NCBI GenBank assembly: GCA_036320915.1
Contig: JAXBDG010000008.1
Coordinates: 620,001-684,000 of the forward strand
Length of the DNA stretch: 64,000 nt
Direction of reading: 5' to 3'
DNA from: Linnemannia elongata
Lineage: Eukaryota; Mortierellomycota; Mortierellomycetes; Mortierellales; Mortierellaceae
Below are positions 19,738 through 34,827 of this stretch, in pieces (the first letter of the stretch is position 1; each line of letters starts with the position of its first letter). A model generated the notes under the pieces. The model did not search any database. It was not told where the DNA came from and saw only the letters and a program-made list of their open reading frames with translations. A program made the position numbers and the translations under genes.

Positions 19738-19992
19738 TGTACGAATTGCCTCTCAACGGCTTCACAGCTTTAGTCTTGATGTTTACAAAAAAAAAGAGCT
19801 GAAATAATAACAATAGCGACAACCTGGATATGCTAGATTGACGATGTCGGGATACAAAATTCTTCTTTTCTCTTTACTTGATATTGCTATTATCTTTTTT
19901 TTTTTTTTTTTTTTTAACTACTTGCGGTTTTTCATTATCATACGTTTGCTTAAAAAATCATCATGATCTTGCTCTCTTCTTCTGTACAGTCT
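19738..19992. other. Convergent 3' spacer between Sds3 and dynein
   Basis: 255 bp, A/T-rich, with a poly(T) tract at about 19897-19915. No gene is seen. Confidence 0.6.
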
Positions 19993-22900
19993 TCAAACAT
20001 CGTCATCGTCATCGTCAACGAGACTCTTGATCTTCTTGACCTTCGACAACATAGTAATAGCTAAGAAAAGAAATGAAAAAATGAACAAAAAGTCAGCATA
20101 TAATCCTCATGAAAGTACGGAACATGTTTGAGACACGAGAAACATGATTGTACTCCATCAAAGATTGAAATCGAAGACTTACCCTTATGAGTCGAAAGGA
20201 CGCGCTCAGCGGTGGCAGGGAGGCGCAACCAGGTAGGAGGCTCACGCTCGGGCAACTCGCTGACCCAATCGAGGAACTGGGACATTTTGGTACCCTCGGG
20301 AGCGACCAATCCGGCCTCATCATCAGGGCTCGACTCAACCAGCTTAAAGTTCAAGTCATAGCACTCGGAACGGAAGAACGAGTTGACAAAGCTCTCGAGC
20401 AGCTGCTGATCGACATCGCTATCGACACGACCACCATACACTGACTGGCTCAACAGCGTGCGGATGGCGTCCCAAGGAATGCGGTCAGGCGAGACGTTGG
20501 CACGACCCAAGCCGACAGTGTCCAGCCAGATATCGATCGTGCTCAACGCGCAATCCTGATCCGAGTCGTTGAACTCATAAGCCTTGGTCCATCCAAGAGG
20601 CACATAGCGAAGACGCTCCAAAATAACCGCATGCAACCAAGCGACCATAAAGAAGAGACGGGCGCGCTCGGTGGGGCCCTTGCTGAGACGGGCTGAGGGA
20701 ATGCCTCGAAGAGATTCCTGCAAGTTGGCCTTAATACCGGGCTGGGGCTCAAACATGAGAACACGCGAGAGACGGAGCAAGTTGACAGGAACCTTGGGGT
20801 TGGTCTCCATGGTCAGGAACAGCCTGAAGTTGGGGTGGGCCTTCAAGCTATGGAGACGCTTGTCGAGCTGACCGAGCCACGAAAGGGCAAGGTGGACATT
20901 CTTCAACAGGACCCAGTTTCCAGTCTTGGTGGCCGACGCAATCGCTTGGTCAGCCAAGCTGATACCTTCCTGAGATCCCATGGCAACCGAGGCCAGACGA
21001 ACTCCTTGCTCCTGAGCCAAGTTGTCGACACGGTAGGCGGCGTCGTGTCCGGGGACGGAGCAGAGCGAGATGGGGGTCGATGCCTTGACCTCCTCCTGGA
21101 CCAACTTTGTGAGATCCAACTCGGCTGTGCTGGCAAAGTTGGGCATGAAGACATGGTCGACATACTTGGAGGTCGCGGCCAAGATACGGTCGGGACGGAA
21201 ACATTTGATCACCAGCAATTTCTTGAACTCGTTGATAGCTATTTTGCAAGGATATGACGAGTACATCGTTAGTATGTTTTGTCTCCGAGGTTACTGCTGC
21301 AGTAGAAAAGTGTCTGAATGATTGAAGAGGCCTTCAAGCAAAAAAATAAAAAAAAAATACCATCGGCCTCAGAAGTCTGCCAGAAGATTGGAACGTGGGC
21401 TTCGGCACGAGAATCGCTCCAGAACTTGGACCACACTTCAGGGTTGTTGCTAATATGGTCAGGCATGCCCTTGAAAGCGGCCAACTTGGAAAAGTCGTGC
21501 ATTCTGGAAATTCTCTGCTCTTCAGTCAAAGCGGCAGTGATCTCGCCAGTGGGGTTGGAGTCGGGGCTCAACAGGAAGTCATACTCGGACTCCTCAGCCT
21601 GCGATGGGGTTCCACGGACCTTGATCTGAGTCAACAACATCGCAAAGGTGATGTGGTCGTCATGCAACAAGGCGCGGCTGGCTCTCCTGTATGACACACT
21701 GAAGAGATCGCGGGTGAGAATGTCAAGACGCTGTGCATGGTCCTTGATACCGTTGAGCGCAGGGTTGTCGTGTAGCACAAAGTTGAAAATGTCGGAGAAA
21801 AAGTCGAGCGAGAACTGGTAGAAATGGTGCAGGCGGTTCAGTTGCTCCATGACAAAGAAGATCGAACTGCAAGAGTGTGCCAAAGGAGTGTAGATGGCAG
21901 TCGTCTGCTCAACCTCCTGCATGACGCCCTCGGTCTCTTCGACCTTGCGTGTGACATCCGCGGCTTCCCGCTTCAACGTTTCTAAAGTTCCGATGACCTT
22001 GTCGTCGTCCAAAATATTGCCCTTGGACTCGTTCAACGCCTGAAGCAACGACTTCTCAAGGTGACGCAGCTTGACCTTGAACTCTCCCTGCAGCTTGATA
22101 AGGTCAGCACGGCGACGATCGACATCGGGACGCTCGGCCTTGAGCACCTTGCTCAAGCACTGACTCTGGAGACTGCTCCTGGTAACCGTGAAGTTGACGA
22201 ACGAAACGCGAGAGCACACATCAGGAGGGAAGTTGACGGAAGGATCTCTGGTCGACAGGAACAGCGTGAATGCAGGCGAGAAATCAATGTCCTGGTTGCC
22301 GAGACGGATCAGGACACGACCTCCGGTGCGACGGAGCTCCTTGTTCAGGACGGGGTTCATGATGGGGTCCAAGTGCTCGACATCCTGAATCAACAGAGGG
22401 TTACCGAAACGAAGGGCACTCTCCAGGTTCTTGAGGAAAGAGTCGTCCAAGAAACTGGTGACGGTAATCTTGCGATCCTTGTATTCGTTCATCAAGAACG
22501 TTGTCGCCTGTCCTGAAGGATCAATGATGAGAGGATATCTGTTGAAGCGTTCCAGGATAATAGCATTCTCCACACAGAGATCGTCCGCAGGGAGGGAGTG
22601 CTCGGTCCAAGACAAACGATCGTCGGCTGTCGACAGGTACTCAGCAAGCGAAATGTCGGCCTTGTATTGAATGCCAGCCTTGGCGAGATGGTCAGCCCAC
22701 TTGTGGAACAGGATCTCACGATATTGCTGGTCAAAGTAACCACCATAAGCCAGGAAAGCCGAAGACAAGAGGACATCTCCGACGGTGGTGGCCATCTGAG
22801 TGTCGAACGAATGGCTTCCGGCCTCCCAACGAACCCTCTCGGACGAGAGCGACTCGAGAAGGGTGACACTGCGGTCAACCTTGGACTTGACACGTTCCAT

Positions 22901-25900
22901 CTCATTCTTGATAGATCCGACCTCTGAAATAAGAACGGCGTACTCCTCCTTGTAGGTGGCGATACTGTTCTCCAACTCCACAATCATCTTTTCGATACTC
23001 GACGCCTTCAAGACGGTCATCTGGGCACTCGTCTCGAGCTCCTGGACCTCCTGACGAAGGGGTCCGATCCTGTCCAGAATCTCAGAGTAGTTGACCTGAG
23101 CAATGACCCACTTGACCAAGGGTCCGCAGGCTTTACTGGCACGGTTGACCGATTCAAAGTTGTAGTTGGGCATGCTGAGGAACTCGGCCTTCATCTTCTC
23201 GCGCATGTAGGGGGTCATGTTGCGGTCAGTGTCAAAGTGGACAATGCTGGAGATGAAATCCTCACGACGGATGATAGCCTGGACAGTCTTCCAGCCCTCC
23301 AAACGGTTACCGAGAAGGGTGCAGACAGACTCCATGGCCATCTTGACGGCCTCGGGAGGGTTACTCATGACACGGACTTCGGTCAACTGAGCCTTCTTGA
23401 TATCCGTGACAGCCTTCTGGGCTTCCAAGACAGCAGGCTCGGCGTTCGCAAGATCAGCCATAACGACAGCTGTACGGCGGGCAATCTCGCCGTTCTGAAC
23501 CTCTAAAGCAGCTTGGATCTCGATGGATGTGGCCTTCTTCTTCTCGGCCTCTTGTTGATCCGCAACCATCTTCTGTAGCTTCTCGTTGGCTTGACGGTTC
23601 TTCACTTCGAGCTCGTTCTTCTTGATCGCCAGACTCTTTCGGAGCTCCTCGACCTTGACGACGGTATCCTTGAGCTTGTCCAAACCGACGTTCAAATGAC
23701 GCTGCTGCTCCTCCAGATCCTCGCGCTTCTCGTTATACAAGCGAACATAGTGGCGAATAAAGTCGAGGTAATGACGAGGAGTGACATAACCACGCTTTCC
23801 GTTTCGCTTGCTGAGCTTGGCGTTAATCTCGTAAAGCGACTGGTGGACGTAGACGAAGGCGTTGATAATAGCATGGCGATGAGAGGGGACGGCGGGAAGG
23901 TTGCGGTAAACCACAGGGAACTTATGGGGTGGATTGTAGTTGGGGCGGTCGAGGTCCAAGCTGGTGGTGAACTCTTGTCCAACCTGGAAGAAGGCTTGAT
24001 CGGACCAGTCTCCGAACCAGTCGAGCACACAACGGTTGAACAAGGCAGGCGAGGTTGCGGCACGAGACGCAAGTCCTCCTTCGGGCGGGTTCATCGTGAA
24101 GACGACGTGAAGGTTCTTCATGACCTGCTGAGTGAACCACTTGTAAAGCTCCTCGCTCGAGTCCAACATCAAACCGTCGCGCTGGGCACCTTCCTTGCAC
24201 TGAGTCATCAAGGAAGCATACTCGTCGCCCTCGAACAAACCGGGGACCTCGGCGTTAGCGAGCAAGGTGTTCATTCTCTCCAAGAATCCAGAATCAAGGA
24301 CGTTAGATTCATCCAGAATGAAGCAGACCTTCTCGCCCTTGCAACCAGAGCGACGAAGAACAGTACGGAGATCCTCGTCGAAATCGGCAGCAGAATACTT
24401 GTTGTGAACCTTGATCTGGAAGACGCTCAAACCGTTCATCCAGGCAACGAAACGGGACAAGGTTGTCTTTCCACTTCCACTAACTCCGATCAACAGCATA
24501 TGACCCTGCATCTGTCGGAAGACACGATCAATACGCAGGACATGGTCCAAGACGTCGTTGAAAAGAGCCAATGGCACATCGAGCTCCTCCTCGTAGAAGA
24601 CTCGGAGGCGAGCCTTGGCATAGTCACGAAGCTCCTCGCGGTCGACAGGGACGTAGTACTTGGACAACCAGTTCGAGTACAAGATGGGTCTGCCCAAAGC
24701 CGCCTCGCGGTCGAGTCCGGGGAAGTGCTTCAATGCGATACGGTCAATCTCGTCGTCAGTCCACTTGCGCTCCTCCTCGGCAACAAGACGATCCTGGAAG
24801 AGACGGAGTGCTTCGTGAGCCCAGATGCGGACCAGGCCTTCAACACTGAGAGTTTCCATAGGCTTGATCGCCTCAAAGATACCACGCATCCAGCGAGTTA
24901 ACTCACGGGGAGAGTAAATGTAATGGGCCTGCATCTCGGGAACAAAGTGCGACTGGGAGCTGAGGTACAACTCAACCATGGCAGCAGTAAGAGGCTCAGA
25001 GTAAGCGCGCAGGGAAGGTACAACCTTGAGCATAGCACGGCAGAAAGTACTGTAAATTTGCTTGAGGGAGATCTCTCCGGGATAGTCGACCATGACGAGG
25101 GGAACGTGACGGAGGAAACGATGGGTAAGAGGGATACGACCAGGATCGGTGGGAGGGTTACAGGCACCAACAAACTGGATGCGCTCCAGCTTGACCCAGG
25201 ACTTGTCGGTGGTTCTCCAGAATCCACCGCACTCGACCAGCTGACGCATGAACGAGATGACACGCTGGGTACCGTACTTGTCAATGGAAGGCAAGTTGAT
25301 CTCATCGCAGAAGACGACCAACCAGCGACCCAACAAGACGGGAGACAGCAACACACCGTTGGGAGTCTTGCGGTACTCGCAGTACTGCTCGAGAGTTTTG
25401 AGGATCAACTCGGGAGTAGTGGCACTGGAAAAGTTGAGGCCAACGACCTCCATCTCGGGGAGCTTGCGTAGGGCACTGAACAACGTCATGGTCTTACCCG
25501 AACCGGGAGGACCGCAAAGAATCAAAGGCTTGTGCTCCGAGAGCCAAGAGTACAGGACCTCCTCGTGACGAACAGTATCGACAGTAGGAATGACCACATC
25601 GGCTTCGGCGACAGTATGGGTCTCGATCTCAACAACGGGGACCTTGGCCTGCCATGGGACCCATCCGCCCGAGTTGATGTTGACATCAAAGTCGATGATC
25701 GACATGTTGGCAATATCAGGCAAATCGATCGTGGTAACGCCTCTGACGAAATCGCTGAGACGGGTGCGAAGCTCCAGCTTGGAGTCTCCTGCAAAACTCC
25801 AAATGGTCGAGAAGACGAGACGCTTGGAAATGTAGTTCTCGATCTGCTCAGGGCCCATGGGGAAGTCAGAGTGCTGGTTGTTGTACTGGATGACATTGCG

Positions 25901-28900
25901 GACACTCTTGTTGAGGAGCGAGAAGAGCGTCGACAGAACACGCATGATGGTGAAGTCCATGATATGGTCGAGGGTGGCGGCATACTCCAAAGATCTGGGG
26001 ATAAGTCCATCCTCGGCGAAGTGGGGCACAAGGGCGTCAGCACAGGCTTGCTGAGTGAGAAGAATTGGTGATGCAGCTCTGTTCTCCTCGGTCTCGACAC
26101 GACGGACAGTGACCTCCTCGTCGGCCTCATCCAAGGGCACATTGCGGAGGGTCTCAAAGTAGTTCGAGAAGATCATGGTGCGATCAATAACGTCACTGCT
26201 GTACCAGACCATACCGCAGCGACTGACGGTAGCAAGGGTGGCATACTTCAAGGTGTCGACTTCGAACATGATGCGGACGTTGGGTGGCAAGCTCAGACGC
26301 TCACCATTGGGCAAAGTCAGCAACTTGTTATCATCAAGAACACTACAAGACAAGAGAAACAACATCATTAGTCTGTTACTACACATGAAGAGTAAGAATA
26401 ACATGCAAGGAGCTTCATGTAGCGGTATGACAATGAGCGACGTACCTGTTCAAGTTCTCAACCCACTCGGGATCGACATCACCGTCAAAAATGATCCAGT
26501 GACGCTTAGCGCTCTCGCCACGAACGTCGTCGACAATCTTGCGGAGAATGTTGGTGAAGAGACCATCGGTCCACTCACGAGTGGTAGGATCGAGAACACC
26601 ATACAGCGCTTCCTTGGACATAGCCTTAGGATCAATCACATACGACTGACCCTCGACACCCTCAACAACTTCCAAGGCGCTGAGCAAGACCTGCCAAGCA
26701 TTGGATTTGCCGCTTCCAGAAGGACCAACCATCATCAAACCGTGATGGATACGCTGAATCTGGTACAGCTGGAGGATCTTCTCGAGCCAGAGGTCGCCAA
26801 CAACCAAGCGACGCTTGGTGCAGATGTCTTTAATGGCGGCACGCAAAGGCTGCAAGCTGACGGGAACATAGTCAACTCCTGGGAACACATCCTTGAGAAG
26901 ACTATAGAGCATGAGAAAAAAATTTCTGCAGTTAGCACAACGAACAAACATCCCTATAAAACTTAATCAGCACAAAACAAGCGTTTGCAAAAGGTGCGCC
27001 TTACCCCATCAAGATGCCAATATCCTCGGCGACCAGCTTGGGCACAACAGTCTCGCGGATACTCTGGATGAGAATCTCCTGCTCAGGAACACTCTCTGAG
27101 ATGCGCTCAAACTCTGCCTTGATGTTCTCGGAGTTGTTGGAGCGAAGCTCTTGGAGACGATCACGCTTCATGTTACCGGCACTGACCAAGACACTCTTGA
27201 GAGCGCGCAGACCAAAGTCGTAATGCGACTGAGGAGACAACTTCTCGTCGCAGAGGTTGAACAGAGGGATGACCTTGGAAGCCAGTGTTTCAGCAGTTCG
27301 GAACCCTTGGGACGACAACATGACCTGAGCAATCAGCTCTCTGTCGGGCTTAGTCATGGCCATGCTGCGGAACAGCTTCTTGAGGTTATCGGGCAAGTTG
27401 GATCGTCCAGCATATCCAGGGTTCATAGTGATGAAGATACCAGTGTTGGTGTTGACACGTACGCTCTTGCCAACCAGCTCAATCTCGTGGTTAGGATCCG
27501 TCTTGGCCTCCTTAAGACCCAGCTGAATGGTCTGAACCTGCTGGGAGACGGCAGACAAGATTCTCTCCTCCAGACGATTGAACTCGTCGAAGCATCCCCA
27601 CGCACCGACCTGGGAGAGACCAATGAAGATACGACCCATGGCCTGGAAATCAAAGTTCTCGTCACAGCAGAAGACAAGGACGAATCGGCCAAGCTGGATA
27701 CCCAAAGCCTTGACAGACTCTGTCTTTCCAGTACCGGCAGGACCGAATGGCGAACCACCCAGACGGGACTCCAAAGCCTGCGTGAGGGTGAGGTAACAGC
27801 GATCCGTAAGCGGGGTTTGGACGAGGCGTTCGGTGACTCCAAAGTACTCGTAACCGTAAAAGAACGATGCGTTGGCCATACTGATAGTCAAGCACTGCAA
27901 GGGATCCTCGTGACTGGCGTTGAAGTAGAACCTCATCTGGGACAACCAGGCAAAGTCCTTAGAGGACGAGACACGGCTGCGGATGAGAGCGCGGATGACA
28001 TCGCGCTGATGGACAAGGTCAGTAATCAAATGCTCGCACTTCTTGCGCTGGATAGGCGCAAGATCCTGCAAGACAGTGTCAGCCAGAACGTTGAGGGCAC
28101 GCTGAACATAGTCCAGAGCACGCTGCATGGGCTGCTCAGATGAATCACCAGTGTCGGACATGGTCGTCAGGGCGCGCTCGACGGTTGTGGTCCACACGAT
28201 TTGGGTAGTCAGAACAACGAGCTGGTCGGGAACCTTGTCGATCCACTCGAGGAAGGCTGTGGGCTCCAGAGCCTCAGCAAGGTAGAAGAAGTTCATCTCT
28301 TGCAACGACTCGGCGAGGATCTGGGCAAGGGACATGCGCATCTCCTTCTCAACGAGGGTCAGCCAGTCGTTGATTCTTGGGTTGTCCTTGATCGAAACTG
28401 GAGTCTTGAAGGTGACATTCTCGCCCTCCTTCGAGGACATACCAAGAACAGACGTCATGTCTTCGTTCAGGATAATACTACTGATACCGGCAAACATCTT
28501 CTTGAAATGCTTCTGGATGCGGACGACGTCCTTGCTGTTACCGATGATCTCCAGCAAGTCCTCGTCTCCGACGAAGTAAAAGCGAGGGAAGGACGAACGC
28601 TCCCTCTCCAGGTACTCTCCCAAGGCCTTCTGGATCTTGCCCAAAAGATCTGCCAATCTCTCGAGCGACTTTTGAATGTTGGCAATGTTGAGGACATCAA
28701 GGACAAAGGGTGACTTGTAGACCTTCTTCATGACAGTCAAGAACTCCGAGTTGATGTTCTGGAAACGCGACGTCTCGACGGGCAACAGATGCTTGATGTC
28801 GTGGCTTCCCGTGAAGATTCCCTCGAGGTAAACCCACTGGCGTTGCACATCAATCCAGACGTCAAAGAGAACATGAATGCGGTTCAGCTTCTCCTCCCAG

Positions 28901-31900
28901 CCGGCAGCCTCTTCCTCAAAGACCTTATAGTAAGGCGACAGCTTCATAGCGGACAAGAAGTTGAGGTTCTCGCTGCATTTGGTGAAGAGATCGTCCCATC
29001 CGCGGATCAGACGGCACTTGTTCTGGTAGTTGACCAAATCGAGGACATAGTTGGTCCAAGTTTCGCGCACCTGCTTCAAGAACTCCTCCAAGGCCATCTC
29101 TCCCTGGGCAACAACGATGATGTCGCGGACAAGACTCTCGTTACGCTTGAGATCCAGGTCCCAAATGTTACCGACGGTCATCTCGGACAGCGTCAGTCTA
29201 CCTTCAACACGAAGGGCCTTGAACAACTGACGCCAGTGACGCTCACGAAGAGCCTCCGACTTAAGATCAGTCAACAGAGGGTTCACCTTGAGGTACAAGC
29301 GAAGGGACTCTTGGACGTACTCGAAAGCGGCATACTGACGCATACGGTTGGGCATGTCCTTGGTCGAATTCATAAGAGTATCCAGCTGGGTCCTGATCTT
29401 GCGAGGAACAACAGTAGACCAGAGGGTATCCTTGATCTCGGAGACGGACTGCCAGATCTTTGCCAGCGAGCTCCAGACGGACTTCAAATCGCGCAACTCT
29501 TCCAGAACAGGCTCCAGGCGGTCGTCTGTGGACAAGTCAAGATCGAGAGCTTCCTTGGCGCGACAGACCATATCGAATTCCTCCTTGACCCTGGTGACTC
29601 TTCCTTCGAAGATATTGAGGGTGTTGGTGGCAATGTCGGGCTTGATGTTGCCCTGAACAGGCTTGTTCTTCTCCCAATCCATTAAAATCTCTGAGATCTT
29701 CTGTTCGACCGCCTTGTCCTCAGTCACAATCTTCATCTGCAGTCCAGCTATTAAAATTAAATGAAGGACGACATGTGAGTAAAACTTGTCTTGTCCTGGT
29801 ACAAATAGCTCCAGTGCTCCCAAGTAAAATGGATAGTGCAAACTCCTTACCAATCTGGTCCTGGATGGCGTTGTTCTTGCGGCTCAGGATCTCGTTGAAG
29901 GCGCTCCATTCTCCATCAATCTGATCACAGTAGAGCCAGTCGTTGGGGAACTGGTAACGCTGGCGCTCCAAAGTCTTTTGACCCTGACGGAACAAATCCA
30001 CGTCGTTCTCCCATTTGGCGACCTTGCGCTTGAGATCCTGGACAAAGGTGATGAAGGTAACAGCCTCTCCAGTCGAATGGCTGTCGACCGAGTGCAACTC
30101 CAAATCATAACGAGCCTTGGAAACAGCGCCGTGGAACTCCTTCATGGATGTGCCGAGCATGTTACCGAATCGGTTCAAGACCTCGCGTTGCCATGAATCA
30201 TACTTGGCGTTCACCTTGGACTGAACCTGCTCGTAGTCAATCACGACAGGGCCGAACGACTGCTCAGTCTCCGAGTTGTCAAAAGTGGTACGGGCTTTCT
30301 TGATCTCCAACAAAAGCTGCTGCCACTTCGCCAAATCGTCACCCAGGAGAGTGAAGATGTACTGAGACTCGAGATCCCAGAGAGACTGGTACTGCAACCA
30401 GATGTCAACATAGTCCTTGACCTGGGTTACCTTGGCCTCGATAACCTCATAGGCTTTGGGGAGAGAGTCATCAGGGATCTTTGTGAGCTATTAAATGACA
30501 AAACATTGAGGGGTAAAAGTATGAGCATGTTAGGAATTGGGGTCATTTAGAGAAACTAGCTGAACAATTCAGAGAGGCATGGTCGCTTACCAAGTCAGAG
30601 TAGGTCAGATCTCCGGCGTTCTCCTGGACGGCCAAATCGATCTCGTATCTGGAACTCTGGATCCTGGTCAAAGTGCAGACGACAGAAAGCCAATCATGGA
30701 GCTGGCTGTACCAGCTGACACGAGCCTGTTCAACTGGAGGGTCGAGGTACATGACCTGGTTCCTGATGCGGATCTCGTGAATAAGGACCTTGAGGGTAGG
30801 CTTGATCTCGTTTGCCTTTGTCAATGCAGTAGCCCTCTCAGCCTCACGGTTGGTACGACGCTTCTTGGTCTTACCATGAGCGGCAGAATCGCGGATGTCG
30901 ACCAGGCCTTCTTCGTGGTCATCTCGCTGGTACTCGAGCATCCAGGCCTTGATGGCCTGCTGCAGACGACCGACAAGCAAGGCCTCCACCTTGGCGTCCA
31001 GTTGCGAGACCCATTGATCCAAGTTTGAGTACGATTCCAAGTTGAGGCGATCAATCTATGGTTATCCAGCAGTAATTGTTAAAAAAAAGGTAAGTAAGCA
31101 AGCAAGATCGCTATCAACAAATTGGTGACGGGAAATTAACAAAGAAAAACTTACCAGCTTCTGAATGCGCAAAATGATGCTGGAGAAGGTCGTATGTACA
31201 AAGGGGCAGACAGGAAGCTCATCAATCAACTTCATGATGTCGTCGTAGATGGCGATGAGGGAATCCACCTTGTCCTGGAAGATCGACACCACTGAGGCGA
31301 ACTCGCGCACAAAGACGATGTGGCGGTTCTCGCGAGCGTCAGCAGCACTTCCAGGGTTAATGTAGGAGGTGACGCTGCCGTAGGTGTTGGCGAAATGCTC
31401 CCATCGAAGGTTTACACCCTTGGAGACCATCTTCTGCGCGTCATTCCTGTATCCAGCAACAAGAGTTGCAATCTCTCCATGACGCTGGACCTTGTTGACC
31501 ATCTGACTGTAGGTCCGGATGGTCTCCATGAGGCTGACAGCAATGGGGTAAACTCGCTTGGCGTCCTTGGCGATGATGCTGACTTGGTGGGGAACCTGGT
31601 ACTTGAGCCACAGCAAGTTGCGAACCTCCTTGAAAAGTGTGATGATCTGCGCGTCAAAGTTGACACCGAGTTGCAGTACGTTACCCTGGGCACGATTGCG
31701 GGTAATCTCGAACAGAGGTCCCGAGACAGAGAGCTCGCGACGAGTGATCTCGGCGAACCATGCCTCATAGATGGGCCTAGTATCCAGTTTCTTCTTGAAA
31801 CTGCTGCTCTCGCTCTGCAACTTTTGACCCTCTGCATACAGCTCCCAACCCTTGCCGAGGACATCCTCCACTCGCTTCATGTACGTTGAGAGCTGGCGCT

Positions 31901-34827
31901 CGATCTGACGGGCCCAAATGATGTGACCAGAGATGGGAGGGAGATCGCGGAGCTGCGACATGTAGAAGGCATCGGAGTGGCGATACTGCATCTTGAACTT
32001 GTCATGAAGCTTCTTGATGTCGTCCTTGACTTTGTCGATCAGCTGAGTCTGGTACTCCTGAATAGCGCCACGAATCTTGGGACGGACGAACAGTGCATTG
32101 AACTTGGAGAACACACGGAACATCTCGTTGGCGTTTTTGGCGATTCCAAGTCTGTCGCGAAGGCGAGCAATGATCTGGTTCTCGACTCTGGAGACACGCT
32201 CGTTATAGGAAACTTCTGCAGTCACCCAAATCTCAGTTCCCTCGTGAGAGACGTCCAAGACATCGACGTTTTTGACGCTCTCGTAGGCAAGCTTGACCTC
32301 CTCGACAGCGTTGACATCGCTGAGACTGACGCTCTCTGACTCCTCAATCTCCAAGGCAGTTCTAGATGCCGAAAGGCCGCTGGGCTTGGTCATGACCTTG
32401 AGGATGGTTTGGTGAAGTTGTTCATGCTGCTTCCTGAAGTTGCGAACAAAGCCGACGCGCTCCTGAAGCTTGGCATGAGCGGGGTTGATCTTGATGGGGA
32501 GGAACTTTTCCGAGCGCTTGTGGATGACATCACGAGCGACGTATGTGAACTCCTTGATGAGGTCGTCCCAGGTCTTGAAGACCTCTACTGCTCCTGCGGT
32601 TGCCTTCTCAAAGTCGTCATAGTCCATGTACATCAAACGTCTGCTTCCCAGTACCCTCAACAACTGCTCGTTCAAATCCCTCGAAATGGCTTCCACCAAA
32701 GGCAATGCTCGGCGGATAGGGTAAGGCCTAATGCGGGGTCCAAGGATGACTGTTAAAAGATGAAACGAGTACAACATAGCATACGCCAAAAGAACCTTCA
32801 AGGTTCTGTGACAGGACTTACGAGAGCTTAAGCTTCTTGTTGAGATGTCCAAAGATGAGAACCAACGAGTCGCGGACCTTGATGGCGTCGGTTGCCGACA
32901 ACAGGTCGTTCAGGGGGAAGTCCTTCATGAGCTGGTTGTATTTGTGCACTGCAAAGTGAATATTTCACAAATGGCATGTTAGTGGATGGCATATGGTGAT
33001 CCTCTTTCAAAAACGATAGTGATAATCTGAAGGGGTGAATAAGAACACTTACCCTTCTCTGTGCCCTCCTTGAGACCAGTGTCTGCGATGAAACTAACCG
33101 TTGCGTGGAAACGCTTAGCATGCTTGAGGATGTCGAGGGTGAGAACTGTATGATAGAAGATACGAAATAGTTAGTTTGAGTATGCTGACGAGATATCGGC
33201 TGTGCCTCCAAGTCCTCCTGCTCTCGTACGCCAGTCCTAATAAAAATGAGATGTGCTCTCACTCACCAATTTGGTCACTCTTCAGCTGCTCATCGATCTT
33301 CTCCAGGGCACGCTCCATGCTCAGCCAAAAGTTAATCTCCTGGATTGCCGTTCCCGAAGCGGGGTCTCTCGAGAGTTTGGTGACTTTTTGAATCTCCTTG
33401 ATCCATCCGTTGACATCTCCCTGCAGCTTGTTCAAGAAGGTCGAATCTAAGAAGTACGACGAATCCAATGCATCGACTGTCACTCGACGACCCTCCTCGC
33501 GACACTATCGAAGAAGAATGTTGTGCATTGTTTATAAGTGCGTGGACAAATACGCCAGAACAAAAACTGAGCAAGGGAAATAAGATTGCTCATACCTCAT
33601 CAATTGCACGTTGCACGACAGGGTGGATGCTCAAAGAGATCTCGGGGATTTCCACGTTCTGTTGCAGATGCAAAAGAGAGAGCTCGAGTTCGGCAATCTT
33701 CTTCTTGGCCATAGGGATACCTATATGCATTATTGACAGATGAGGGTTCGGTCAATACTCAGCATATTTTGCAACTAGACCACTGCGTAAAAGCTAGGTA
33801 CATAATTGACTTACCCATCTTGCCATCCTTATCATCAAGCCGCTTGTTCGAGATTCCACTTTCGGAGCCAGACTTTGTGCTCACGTAGGCATTGAAGTAA
33901 GGACTAACGGCATAGTGGATGTAGGAGTGAAGGGCCTCATAGGGACTGGCCAGACCAAGACCAGACTCGTTGGCGGCAGGACCAGGCAGGTTGATGAACT
34001 GAACCTGAGTCTGCAGAGGGCGAGAGGTGTCAATGGTTTGCCCACGCTTGATCAAAGCGATAGAGCCGACATGATTGGCGTGATATGTCAATTCATGGCT
34101 GACGGAGTACGAGAACACTTGCGAGGCGTTTGCTTTTGACAATCAAATGTGTATTATGTGTCGTGTGTGGCGTGCGTGTGAGGAAGAAGTGGGCAAAGAA
34201 ATAAAAAAGAAGACAGGCACATGTCAGCAGCTGCTTTGACTAGCGTTGTTTTTTGAAGTTGTTTGTTTGCATTGGCATGTTGTTTATGTTTTGTCTTTGG
34301 TGTGCGTGAGTTGTTCGTGTTGGGGTGTTGGGGTGTATATATATATATGTATTATATCAAGGGGAAGAAGCAATATTCAAGAAGGGTCATGAGATAGCCA
34401 TTTGCCTTGTCGTCCCTGTCCCATTTTTGGTCCCTGAAAAAAGCAACACGACTATCAACATTTTACTCCGTCCTTCTTCTTGGAGACACCATGCCTTTTT
34501 ATCCTCGGTCAATCACATATCAAACAAAACATTGACATGTGTGTCTCACGATTGAAAAGAATAACAAGACTTACAGCCATCGTTCGAGTCAGTCTCCTTG
34601 AGAATATAGAGCGCAGGTGTTTGGGCATCGATTGCAAACCGGCGGAGGCGCTCGGTTGAGTCAGGGAAGGAGAAGAGGGAGGCGTTGAGGTCTGACTGGT
34701 CTGCTCCGAGGAGAAGGACCAACAGTTTCTCGAGGTAAATCTTCATGACGTCGATGTCGACCGCGACGTCTGCGCTGGCACCGACATCGGTATTCTGAAG
34801 ACCAAGGTCCTCGTCCATTTGCAACAT
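19993..34827 (-). CDS. Cytoplasmic dynein heavy chain
   Basis: Fourteen exons on the minus strand: 34827-34575, 34132-33815, 33720-33596, 33504-33267, 33145-33053, 32948-32822, 32727-31155, 31055-30591, 30487-29851, 29747-27005, 26901-26446, 26342-21361, 21238-20183 and 20060-19993. The product is 4,377 aa, typical of fungal cytoplasmic dynein. It is the minus-end-directed microtubule motor for nuclear positioning and endosome transport. The tail comes first; then AAA1 (GPAGTGKT near residue 1944, Walker B CFDEFNRL), AAA2 (GPSGSGKS near 2249), AAA3 (GPPGSGKT near 2618, CDEINLP), AAA4 (GVSGSGKT near 2960, ILDESN), a coiled-coil stalk and microtubule-binding domain near 3250-3450, then AAA5 and AAA6. 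All four nucleotide-binding P-loops are intact. The C-terminus is short, without the metazoan C-terminal extension, and ends in six Asp and a Val. The first intron (34133-34574) is the longest. Confidence 0.97.

Noticed and set aside
23591..24901. 436-aa open frame on the + strand, and similar long ones at 27151-28143 and 28789-29685
   Set aside because: They are antisense to the dynein heavy chain, whose exons here carry unmistakable AAA+ motifs and coiled coil; the antisense frames show no domain.
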